NCBI GenBank assembly: GCA_907165065.1
Contig: OU015524.1
Location: 53,113,295-53,177,294 of the forward strand
DNA length: 64,000 nucleotides
Direction: 5' to 3'
Source of the DNA: Caprimulgus europaeus
Taxonomy: Eukaryota > Chordata > Aves > Caprimulgiformes > Caprimulgidae
How positions within the stretch are numbered: the stretch's first letter is position 1; the number at the start of each line of letters is the position of its first letter. Below, piece by piece: positions 50,383 to 60,299 of this stretch. The position numbers were made by a program, and so were the translations under genes. The notes below the pieces were generated by a model that worked only from the letters and a program-made list of their open reading frames with translations, made no database searches and was not told the origin of the DNA.

Positions 50383-50492
50383 TCCTTAAGATCTAGTATT
50401 AACAAATCCCATTTTTCTGGTAATATGGTCAGAGATGGTAACCCAGGTTGCAAGGCTCTCATGTCCTCCATGCAATTGTTTACAGTTCTCAA
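50274..50492 (-). pseudogene. provirus RT, motif A fragment
   Basis: A 72-codon frame continues RT in a second frame. [15 protein letters not shown] is motif A with the first catalytic Asp. Shortly after it, near 50370, the frame is lost again and the rest of this reading frame is unrelated sequence. Confidence 0.87.
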
Positions 50493-50493
50493 A

Positions 50494-50718
50494 TCATGTA
50501 ATAGTCTCCATTTTCCAGATTTTTTCCTGAATGTGAAAAATAGGAATGTCCCATGGGCTAACAGAGGGTTTAATATGACCCAATTTTAATTGTTCCTGTA
50601 CAAGTTCCTCAACATGTTGCAGCTTTTCTTTTGATAGAGGCCATTGATCAACCCAAACAGGGTTTTCTGCTTTCCATTTAAGTGTCAGGCAAGCGCTGCC
50701 GTCAGTGGCCCCAATCAA
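50494..50718 (-). pseudogene. provirus RT, N-terminal (fingers) fragment
   Basis: A 74-codon frame on the minus strand contains LTLKWKAENPVWVDQWPLSK and the [19 protein letters not shown] block, a hallmark of class II retroviral RT N-termini. It ends at a stop after an A-run near 50525, where the frame changes. The protease that normally precedes RT is not recognisable upstream. Confidence 0.85.
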
Positions 50719-51779
50719 AAATGAATAGATAACTTCAGTACTAAATGTACATTTATAATGGCCAATTCAAAATCTCTGCATCTGCTGCTTCAGTTTTCAA
50801 AATAAGACTTAGTTCAGAGTTTTCATTCTTTACATTACCCTAAAACAGAACTATTTCTGAAGCATAAAAATATAATAATAATAATAGTAATAATGAGAAT
50901 AATATGGGGTTGGTCCTGCTTTGCTGATTGATTTCCAATTTGAAATATAATCCATGTCACAGAACAAACAAACAAAACAAACAAACAAATTTTTTTTTTT
51001 CCTGCTAGTTGGGATTGTTTTTCCAAACCAAATTTCATGCTTACAGTATCCTTATAGTCATGTTATACACCCTTGAAAATAAATGCTCACATTGAAAATG
51101 ATGACAGGGCCTGGTGACACTAATTTCCATTAGAAAAGAAAAATTAAAAGTTAAAAGTCTCATAAAAATTCATAGCTTATACTGAAAATTTGATTCATGC
51201 TCATTTTGTTAATTTAAAAATACTCTTTGGAAACTGTAAACTCCTGCAGAAAACTTAGTGATACATCTTTACCTGTTCAAATAAGGATAATTCATATTCA
51301 CATCTACTTCATGCTATGTTCTACTACGTATATACACTTCATTACCTGCTCATGTAACACATATCTTTACATCTTTACATTCTTCTACATATACAAACAG
51401 AATTTTACAGCTATTACACTTCAGAATGTTGCTTGAAAGATATCTCACCATGTTCCAGGAATTTCTCATACAATAGCGATGACGTCATATTCGTCTCTGA
51501 TTTTTTAAAACTTTTTAAATTCTCGTTTAATGTCTATTTAAACTTTTAAAATTATCGTTTAGTGGTTATTTAGTTTCCATTTCATGTTTTGTTTCCACAT
51601 TAAACAATCACAAAGAAAAATACCTTTATAAACTCTCACAATCAAACAGAACAATCAATTATGACAATCAATCATAACGATCAGTCATGACGGCCGTCAC
51701 TCACTCACTCACTCACAGATACAACTCCCGTGCAAATGCAAACTATAAACCATTAACTTTAGAAGGTCGATATCACTTT
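50719..51779 (-). other. provirus interior upstream of RT, unassigned AT-rich stretch
   Basis: No gag capsid, zinc knuckle or protease could be recognised. It contains an AAT-rich run (50870-50900), a CAAA-rich run (50965-50990) and a short (TCAC)n stretch (51698-51717). Confidence 0.5.
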
Positions 51780-52140
51780 AAGAACCTGCGGAGGAAGCGG
51801 CGGGGGGGTAAAGCCCCCCTCACCGCAGCTCTTCTGGGCTCTGTGGTGTTTTCTCTTCATTATCACGTTGTTACGGAAACTGCAGTTTGTCTTGCCTAGC
51901 ACCGTGCCTGCTTTGATTTGCGTTCCATCGGGGGGGGTTTGGGGGGGGCGAAAGGTGCTCCCCCGGGTCCAGCCTATCAGCTCGCGGCTCAGCGCCGCGC
52001 CCCCTCGGGCGCGCAATTCCACCGTCGCCTCCGCCGCTGCCGCCGCCGCCGCCCCCCCGCCACCGCCGTCACCACCAGGGGCGGGGGAAGGGGGAAAAGC
52101 GGAAAACGCGATTTGCCTCTGCTCCGAAGGTGGGGGTGAT
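51780..52140. other. CpG-dense GC-rich block inside the provirus
   Basis: This stretch is far richer in G, C and CpG than anything else in the window. It contains GCC-repeat runs (about 52025-52060), C and G homopolymers and gcgcgcaattcc. A minus-strand frame of 87 codons (52022-51759) includes TPPPLPP. It may be a proline-rich gag-region remnant or captured host promoter/5' UTR sequence. Neither is proved. Confidence 0.75.
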
Positions 52141-52339
52141 GAGAAAACTTCCGAGTGTCCACAGCAGCTAAGTGCTGCTCCATTTTATCTTTCTTAACAG
52201 CGTCTCAAAGTTCTTTTCCAATACTTCTCAGGAGTTTGAAAAAACTCATTATCTCGCTTTTCTAAAAAGCATGAAACTAATGAGAAGATTAAGTCTTTGT
52301 CTATGGTTGATGTCGGTAACCCGACTCCCAACGCATTCC

Positions 52340-52526
52340 TCACATACCTTCAGCGCATTGAATTCCATCAGTCTTTTCTGCTAGCTGCAGAAGACTTTCT
52401 ACGATCGCTTTCTCCACTGCAAGAATGCAGTGTTCGCGGAATTTTGGTGTCAGTTTTTTTTCCGCTAATCTTAAAAGGCTTTCTAATACTGCCTTTTTTT
52501 TCTACTGTAATGACAGTAACTTCCAT
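52340..52526 (-). pseudogene. gag N-terminus-like fragment of the provirus
   Basis: The first plausible start codon after the primer-binding site is at 52526 (MEVTVITVEKK). It is followed, across an A-run where the frame changes (about 52492-52500), by an open helical stretch with two similar heptad-rich segments containing ESLLRLAEKK and ESLLQLAEK. It stops at 52340. Position and helicity fit a matrix-type gag start, but I cannot assign it to a family. It could be non-coding leader. Confidence 0.35.
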
Positions 52527-52665
52527 CCTGCCGTTTTAACTCTTGACTCACCGGTCAAAATGCCTGTGCACAGGTCTCGGCCCTTCTTCTGGCCCTCAGC
52601 TTATCTCCGCTGACCCAGCAGGATGCCTCGCTGCTCCACGGAACGGTGATAATACGTCCCCAATT

Positions 52666-52683
52666 CACACGTCGGGGTCACCA
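52666..52683 (-). other. retroviral primer-binding site, tRNA-Trp type
   Basis: Two bases after the 5' LTR the minus strand reads TGGTGACCCCGACGTGTG. The first 16 bases match the tRNA-Trp-complementary site used by avian alpharetroviruses. The last two differ. Confidence 0.85.
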
Positions 52684-52685
52684 AT

Positions 52686-53093
52686 TGTCGTGGGCTATCT
52701 GGCGAGCGAGAAATGAGTGACTCACACATCCACAAGATGCAACTCAAATCCGTTTATTATCAGAAAGCTGCATGTTATATAGCCCGTTAAGTTCCTCATA
52801 CGTGTCCACACACTACGAAGCTAATTATTATTGGATAATAGCACTATTCACACTTTGACCTCTCAGTCTTTCTCAGTCTCAGTGGTTCACTCTTATCTTG
52901 GTTCAGGTTCACTTCCTGGTCGACGTAACTTCCAGCTATCCTCCATGTTGCCAGCAGTTGTTTATCACTTTTGCACGTCTTTCATACGTAGCTGCATTCC
53001 TTTCTCAGCTTATCTCTTCTGGCAGTTGTTGAAAGCGGCCTAGCTGCGGCCTAGCCAGTATCACAGCCATGTAATAATGCTAAGGCCCCAACA
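52686..53093 (-). repeat. 5' LTR of the provirus
   Basis: On the minus strand it starts TGTTGGGGCC and ends CCACGACA. A TATATAA box (complement of 52775-52781) is followed closely by AATAAA (complement of 52753-52758). R must therefore be short and U5 about 65 bases, as in alpharetrovirus-type LTRs. Transcription from it would run antisense to ADGB and into the provirus. Confidence 0.93.
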
Positions 53094-53679
53094 GTAGACT
53101 GCTGGAAATAGAAGCAGGAAAGCTATAAAATAGCTCCGATTAGGGTAAGCATCACAAATACTTGAAATAAATTGCCAAATTACCCTCAGTAAAGCGAAGC
53201 AGAAACATTCTTTCAGGAAACTGGCTTGTTGGCAAAGATCACAGTCTGGAGACTGAAATAAGTTAAAAGGCACAATCAGGTGAAAGTGAAGAGAATTGGG
53301 TTCTAACAGGTGCTGGAAGAGAGAGGATGGGGCAGAATGACTAAGAGGGACGTTTTGTCTTTGCCAGACTAGCAGGGACATAAGTGAGAAGAACTTTTCA
53401 AAATATCCTCAGAAATCAGACACATATATTAGGCTTTTAACTCCGATTCCTATGTGCTGTGATACAAATTATTTCTGCTAATTTAAAATTATTTTAATCC
53501 ATTGTGAATCATTTAATGAAATATCTGTTATATTAACCTGACTGAAAATAGGAAGGCTGTTGTACCAGGTTCCTATTCAGCAGTAGAGCCAGTGAATTCT
53601 AACTGGAAAAAGTGATGAAAGGTACTTTATTTCAAAGGGAACTTAAAAGAGTTTCCAGACCTGGCAAACTGACTGTGGG

Positions 53680-53733
53680 GAAAAAAAAGAAAAAAAAAAA
53701 AAAAAAAAAAAGAAAGAAAAAAGAAAAAAAAAA
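53680..53733 (+). repeat. A-rich low-complexity run
   Basis: Near-pure A with a few G, about 50 bases, in intron 13. Confidence 0.95.
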
Positions 53734-54530
53734 GTGTTAGGATTTTAGACTATATTTGAAGGTGAAATTATTATTCTGATGCCATTTAAGTGTGTCTGAG
53801 TGTATAGAGAACTATAATTTGGAAAGAATGACTATGAAGCTGTCACTGGTTGCATTTTTTTTTACTATTGCTATTAGTTTTACAATACTAGACCACGTGG
53901 CCTTAACGTTGAAGTTTTTCCTATCTATATGCAGCCTGTATATAACAAAGAAGACATTTCATGTAAGTCTTCCAGATCTTTCAGAGCATCCAAACTAAAT
54001 GGAAAGATTATGAAATGTACTCGGTATAACCCATATGACACTATCATGTTACCTAATCTGCTGAGTGTCTGTAGGTGCTATTTATGGCATTGTAAAAGTA
54101 TGTATCTTTGCTAACTTTGCAAAAGTGTTAGGAAATTATGGCCTGTGCAATAACAATATAGGAACCTCCATAAATACTGATGCCAAGTTTGAATGTGGGT
54201 TTGTACAATCAACGTTCAATACAAGATTCACACCCTCAGTGTATAGTTGTCCTCTAAAAAAATGTGTTTTCACAGAATAGGAATAATCAGAAACCACTGC
54301 TGTACCGTTAGCACCAGACCTGTTAGTTAAGCTAGACACAGTCCTTGCATTTGAGACGTATTCAGTATCTCACATGTCCTGTCTCTCGTAGAATTGAAAG
54401 CTGTGTTGAAAGAAGTATTCTTAAGTGAAATTATTGTACAAGCACCACCAATAAAACATTACCCCTCTTTCCTACCCACAATCTGTTAATTCATCTCCAG
54501 TCACAGCTATTTTGTAAATGTATTTTATAG

Positions 54531-54705
54531 CTCAAAACCTGCATTCAATCAATTGATTTTGAATATATTTACCTCTTCTGAGGTGTATCAAGTGACTTGG
54601 GCCTTGAACACCTACTTGCCAATAAAGGAGTTACATATTGACAGGTTGCAAGCTCAACCTGTTTTGTTAATACAAGCAGAGCTGTCCTTCAGCAAAGATG
54701 GACAA
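54531..54705 (+). other. exon-like open stretch of unknown status
   Basis: An acceptor-like tattttatag precedes 58 open codons. They include SSEVYQVTWALNTYLPIKEL and QAQPVLLIQAEL and end at a perfect GTGAGT donor. The phase (needs two bases in, leaves none) does not fit between e13 and e14, so it cannot be a simple cassette exon of ADGB as I have it. Confidence 0.3.
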
Positions 54706-56049
54706 GTGAGTGCTTATAATTATTTTCCATAGTAGCAGTCTGATACAATCCAGTCTCAAAGCATCATAATCTCATTCAGGAATTTGTCTGAATCTGGAAC
54801 CAAGGTAGGTAGGTAGGTGATTCTTTTAGGCTGAGATTTGCTTAGGAAAACACAAATTGACTATTTATGTGTGCAGTGAGAAATTTGGTGTCACAGCACC
54901 ACCTGGTGACCGTTTGTAGAACTATTGTTTTGGTTGTGCATGGATTTTTGGTAACTTTTCCAAGTCATCTTTCCAGCAAGGGCAGAATGAGTCTTATAGA
55001 GGACTCCACCATTCTGAGCTGAGTTATTTTCATGGCAGGATCATCTTCTGGGAAAACTATTATAGAATTCTTAAATACTTATGCTTTTCAGATTTAGGAC
55101 AGAGAGAAGAGGAGGATAGTGAGGCATTCATAAAAGCTAATTATAACCTAAAGAATACAACGTCCCTTGAAACCCACTTACCTTGATAGGTAGAGATAGG
55201 TTCCTTCAAAGGGCAGTGCACAGCTCCTAAAGCCCAGAAATCAGACCTCCTGGAGAGGAGCTCACCTCTCTGTTGACTACAAGAAGGAGTACATGTAGTT
55301 GGCCGCACTGCTTTAAAGTTACCTTTTTGTAAATTATTTGCACTGCCCCTTGATAACAGTGCTCAAGCAGGCACTGAAGGTCCTTTCTAACTAGAAACTT
55401 TCATGCAGATATTGCTAATGGTACCCCAAAGGCAAGTTACCTAAGTGGAAAATATCTGTATGCAGAATTATTCTTCCTTTTGGAATCTGAATTGTTTCTT
55501 TGGAGCAGGTTTTCACACAGGTGTAAAAGAATGTGCAAGACTCTGGTCTCAGGATAATGTTTCCTCTTCTTCATCCAAATGCACTTCTGTTGAGTGGAAG
55601 CCTCATGATTTTGGTTTCCCTTGATGAAAGATTTGATAATATAACCACTATGAGTTCTGTCTTCTCTCACCTTCACAGAATGGGAAGCTAACTGATACCT
55701 GGAAAGCTCTGCAGGCTCTATTTGAGTGAGAAATTATTCCACATATGCTTAGGCATATCTTTTACAAAACAACACCCACAGAGTTGCATCACTCTAAACA
55801 TGGGTTAGGAGAAACCAAGTATTGTCTTCCTTCAAGTCTCTCTCACAGGTCTTATTACCACAGGGACAGCAACAGGGATAGCTCAGGTGCTGTGATTATG
55901 AATATCATGCAGAAGAGAAACTCATGGATTGTGATCAGGGCTTTGAGACATCTTGAAGAAAGCATCTCTGCAAGGTCTTACTTTAATTTCCTGATTTCTA
56001 CTGATTTTCAGTCAACTAGGACCTCACCATTTGTCCAGGACTGCTGATA

Positions 56050-56400
56050 AATGATGGAAAGTGGCTTGATGAACACTTCTGCTAGCTCTCTCAGTACCAT
56101 TGGGTGGATCTCATCTGGTCCCAGAGACTTGTGTGTGTTTAAGTGGTGTAGCGGGTTGCTAACCATTTCCCCTTGGATTATGGGGGCTTCATTCTGCTCC
56201 CTGTCTTCCAGCTCAGGGAGCTGGGTACCTGGAGACCAACCGGTCTTACTATTAAAGGCATGGAAAGAAAGGCATCAAGTGCCTCAGCCTTTTCTTCATC
56301 TTTTGTCGCTGTGTTTCCCCTCACATCCAATAAAGGATGGAGATTCTCCTTAGTCCTCCTTTTGTTGCTAATACACTGACACGCCACCTGTAAAATTTGC
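56050..56400 (-). repeat. CR1 ORF2 fragment, antisense
   Basis: On the minus strand 56178-56387 encodes KENLHPLLDVRG and ATKDEEKAEALDAFL. This parallels the start of the RT frame at 18028 ([24 protein letters not shown]) and identifies the linker before CR1 RT. Both ends are truncated. Confidence 0.8.
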
Positions 56401-57430
56401 TGATTCTGGTCTAATAGTCCTGTCAGCTCCTGTGAACTTGCCTGGATGTTTTGTCAACACACACAAAACTGTACATTTTTTTTATTTTGAAATGTTCCAA
56501 TGATACAGTATCATCTTTTGCATCTACAGTAAACCTTGGGAAGAGTAAAGCCTTCTGTCCTCAGTCAAGTAAAAAAGATATCTCTTTCCCAGCTATTTTT
56601 AGTGGAACACAGGTGAAGCTGCTTCCTCAGCGGTATTATTTTTGCCCTTATTCAATTTTCTATCAGATATTTTTATAAAATTATCTTTCCTTTCTCTGTA
56701 GACATTCATGCAAGGTAATATCATAGATATCAGTGGCATTAAAAATGAACACGTTTATGTTTTCTGGATTAATACTTCTGTTACAACCCTTCTTTAGCAC
56801 ATTTCACAGTTTTTCCACATTAATTCCTTCCTTAGGAGATGATGATATAACTTTATAAATGATAGACCACAAATAGTTTTATAGCTCTTTTCAAGACTGG
56901 CTTTTTTAAAACTTTAGTCAGCTGTGATCTTTGCATCAGGTTGACATAAAAGACTTCTGTGAAGGTAGGAGTTGCCAGAACTGTGACCAATTCAATGCTC
57001 CCCTCCTTCCACAGGTGCACACAATTTATTAAATTAGGTTAGCTACACAGAGATCCCATCATACAGAGTACAAGGCTATCTGTATTATGTAATATACAGC
57101 ATGGTGCTGTGGTGGTTAGTGCAGGAAAGGTGTGAAGTTTGGGAGGAAAAAAATGTATTCTTTATAAACAGCAACAGTAGTTTATATACAGTCTTTCAAA
57201 TTTCTTATTATTTACTTTGAAGAGATTTGTGATTTGCATGCAGAATGAAATCAGGGTAGTATTTGGAATAAGCATAATTTTAATTGGAACCTTGTGAGCA
57301 TAATACAGCATGAGAAAATTGACTATGGTAAATCTTCTTTCTTATAGTTTCTGGAGGCATCTGCTTACTTCATACAAATAACTCATAGAATTTCTGTGAA
57401 TTAACACTGACATTTTTTATCATCTTGCAG

Positions 57431-57612
57431 CAAGCAAAAGTCAGATTATTCAAGGTAATACAAAGAAGGACTCAGAAAATGGAGGATCCAAAAAGAAGAA
57501 TTATATTTCATCTTCAAAGGACACCACTTCTTCCAAGCCAGGACTTGTACAAGAAGGTCTACCTATATTAGAAGATGAATTTTTCCTCTTGGAAAACTTT
57601 CAAAATAATGAT
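57431..57612 (+). CDS. ADGB: ADGB exon e14: charged linker
   Basis: This 182-nt exon has acceptor catcttgcag and donor GTAAGT. Two bases complete Ser from e13 and 60 codons end in phase 0. It is low-complexity and charged: IIQGNTKKDSENGGSKKKN, Ser/Thr/Lys stretches, then an acidic-hydrophobic end (LPILEDEFFLLENFQNND). This fits a flexible linker before the C-terminal region of androglobin. The only frame open to the donor is the one in phase with e13 and e15. Confidence 0.85.
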
Positions 57613-58831
57613 GTAAGTCTACAACAAGCAAGAGATTCCAAATCACTGGGATTTGGGGAAAAAAAACCAAACAAACAAAACCAAAAAACAAATAATGAGG
57701 GGTATTGATAATTCTGTTGGTACATGTGGAGATCTGATATCCTGAATCAAGAATAAAGGAATCCAAAGTTAAGATTGTTGGTAGAGTCTGAATTGAGGCT
57801 ATAGAGAAAGGTTAATATAAATATATGAATAACCAAATAACAAGGGGTAATTTTTTTCACATCAAAATGATGTTTTCAGTCTTTAAATAATCTTCATTTC
57901 CATTGTCAATTCATATACATTACTTTCAGCTAAAAGCCAAAAACTACCAGCAATGAACTTAAACTTCTGATACTTCAGTGTGAGTTTTCTTTCAAATAAA
58001 ATGTAAGAGAGAGCCATCTTTAATAGTTTTAATAGAGAAACACCTATTGTCAATCAGCTGAAAGCTTTAGTAACACAAACACACAAGAGCTGTTACTTGA
58101 GCCGTCTTTCTCAGAGAGGAATGTCAAAAACATGGATTTTTCTTGATTTCACATTATTCAGTATTATTTGTCTATCTTAGAAAAATGACATTTACTTTCT
58201 AAAACAGTTCTTGTTTATCTCCAAGTGTTTCTCTACTATAATTTTTCCTAATAATTGAGTTCAGTTGCAGCAAAATATTCAAAGGGGGGAAAAAAAGATT
58301 ATTCAGAAATAAATTTCAGTCCTTTGACTCAGAATTGGCTTTAGAATTTGGAAAACAATTTTTAAAGACAATAATTTCCTGTCACTGTTAGACAATGTTT
58401 AAAATAACCCTTGGACCCTTTCATCTCTGCCTCAAATTAAGATGTTATTGAGTGCTAGTATTAGGGCTCAAAGCCCTGTAGTAGGTCTTAAAATCAAAGA
58501 CAAAAGTCTTTGTTTTAGCACATGGCATACATAGGAAAGTTACACGGAAATCTGAAAGGAATGTAGCTCCTTACTGTATAGCCCAGTTTAGTTTCACTTG
58601 ATAAACACATGAGTAATTGTTTAATTTCACAGGAATTAAAATAAAATCTGTGGAATTAACACTATTTTTTTAAGCTTCTTGTGAATACTGTAATGTGTAA
58701 GCTTGTAAATTAATTATGTGTTTTATTTGCAGAGTTCAGTAGCTGGCATTTTACTCATCTACAGGACTTTTGAATGCTTACTGTAATTGTTGTGTCTTCA
58801 GCATATTGATTTGTTGCATTTTATTTCACAG
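57613..58831 (+). other. ADGB intron 14
   Basis: 1.2 kb, AT-rich, GT-AG ends, nothing else recognised. Confidence 0.75.
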
Positions 58832-58943
58832 TCTCACAAGTATATCATACAAGCATTGGTGCTATATAATAGTTGGCCACTTACTGAAAGTCAGTGTCTC
58901 TTTGTTCAGGCACTGAAGGAAATGGAGAAAAATGAAACCAAAG
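58832..58943 (+). CDS. ADGB: ADGB exon e15 (last exon found; donor uncertain)
   Basis: It starts in phase 0 after acceptor ttatttcacag. It encodes SHKYIIQALVLYNSWPLTES then QCLFVQALKEMEKNETK, helical and well ordered, with a Trp-Pro-Leu-Thr core that I associate with ADGB. Two donors are possible: GTTGGT after 58943 (a weak consensus) or GTATGT after 58958. Both leave one base, so the downstream phase does not distinguish them. I prefer the first because the sequence after it loses charge pattern. Later exons, including the C-terminal coiled-coil part, must lie beyond the window or went unrecognised. Confidence 0.83.
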
Positions 58944-59502
58944 GTTGGTTCAATCTAAGTATGTATTTAGTCAAATGTATCATGTTACTGATTTTTTTAA
59001 AAATATTATATTGCTACAAGCCAAGATCATGTGATGTTCTTTCTTTTATTCACTACTTGAGTGAAATAATTAAGCAAAAAGTTCTTTGTTCTGTGGTTCG
59101 TAGAAAAGAAGTTTGATTGCATGATTCTGTACCTTCAGTTCACAAATATTAAAGGAAACAGAAAATACTCTGCAAAACTCACCTGAGCTTGTTAGGGCTC
59201 AGCTGTAGGTAGGGATGTAGAACAGATGTAGAAGTATGACTGCTGCTACAGTTAGAGAGACCGATGAAGTGTACTATAAAGGCACAGTGACCTGACAAAG
59301 TACGTACAAACATAGAAGTTTCTGCTGAAACTAGAGAAACGTGCCTGCTGATAATTTAAGAAAATGCACTGCCAGGAGGGAAAAGAAAGGGCTGTTTTGG
59401 GATTATTTTTGTACTGCTGGGAGAAGAATTTAGGCAGGAGGCAAGACTAGGAAAGTTCCCATAGGACAGACTGTGCATTCAAGCCAGAAAAATTACTACT
59501 TT

Positions 59503-59521
59503 TTTTTTTTTTTTTTTTTTT
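59503..59521 (+). repeat. poly(T) run
   Basis: About 20 consecutive T in the region after e15. Confidence 0.9.
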
Positions 59522-59974
59522 CCAGATTCTCTTAGCATGTCTTGTTAAGGGACAGAAAAAAACCCCAACACATACTAAAAGCAGTTAGAATACTAGTCAG
59601 TATCTTAGAAATTAGATATATGTCTCATACTTGCCTCTCCTTTTACCACTGGGGCCAACACTGAATGATTTAGATCTTAAATATGTTGCAGGAGAATTTA
59701 TCATGCTGGATCCAGCAGCCTGAGAGAGGCGAGGCTGCTGCCACTCCGTGTCCCAGGTCCAACCAGTACCAAGGTTGAACATGTAGTCCCAGCAGGCAGG
59801 CTGACATGGAACACATATATAAATTACATATTTACACATATACATTGCCAGCCACACAAATCACAGACAGACACTCAGAGCACTCACTCAAACACAGACA
59901 GCACCAGTGGCCTCATCCTGCTCCCCTCTCTGGCTGGACAGAATCGAAGTCCACTAGTCATATTGTGTATACAT

Positions 59975-60205
59975 GTATATGTGCATATGTGTGTGTGTAT
60001 AGTGTGTGTGTGTGTGTATATATATATATACTTATATCTATATAAGCTGGATCCTTCCAGCAGTTGGGCTTAGGCACCTAGTCTGCCCAGCAGTTGGCCC
60101 CTGGATCCCGTATGAGCTACTGAGACAGTAGCCCTACTCTGGCTGCTGGTGCAGACCATCACACGTATGCACACACACACACGTGCACATACATGCACAC
60201 ATGCA
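59975..60205 (+). repeat. TG/TA and CA dinucleotide microsatellites in a GC-richer segment
   Basis: gtgtgtgtgtgtgtatatat at about 60005-60030 and (CA)n near 60170-60205 bracket a unit with cagttgg repeated (60060 and 60090). The wider block, 59640-60290, is GC-richer than its surroundings and may be a dispersed repeat I do not recognise. Confidence 0.75.
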
Positions 60206-60299
60206 GGTGACCCGGACTTCCCAGGTCCCAGTAGCTGACTCCCCTGTGCTCTCACCCCTAGGTTCCTGCAGACCCTAAAGTTCTACCCCAATTCCACCA

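Larger units (their letters stand above)
46702..53099 (-). mobile_element. endogenous retrovirus provirus (class II / alpharetrovirus-like), antisense
   Basis: Two 408-bp LTRs enclose about 5.6 kb. The GTAGAC hexamer flanks the whole insertion (46702-46707 and 53094-53099). On the minus strand the order is 5' LTR (52686-53093), primer-binding site, gag-like start, unclear region with a GC-rich block, broken RT, env transmembrane-like tail, polypurine tract and 3' LTR (46708-47115). The two LTRs look identical over their whole length by eye, so the insertion is recent. The coding interior is disrupted and shortened, with no recognisable protease, nucleocapsid or integrase. It lies in ADGB intron 13, opposite to the gene. 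Confidence 0.93.
44965..57430 (+). other. ADGB intron 13
   Basis: The largest intron in the window, 12.5 kb with GT-AG ends. About half is the endogenous retrovirus. Three CR1 pieces and the exon-like stretch at 54531 are also here. The stretches 45592-46701, 53734-54530, 54706-56049 and 56401-57430 show nothing else. Confidence 0.75.

Noticed and set aside
51868-52197. Plus-strand open frame of 109 codons over the GC-rich block
   Set aside because: A shadow of high GC composition. Low-complexity Ala/Pro/Arg runs, opposite to proviral transcription.
53944-53971. 28-nt stretch between tatatgcag and GTAAGT in intron 13
   Set aside because: Its length would fix the phase for the orphan stretch at 54531, but the frame required after e13 has an immediate stop (TAA).
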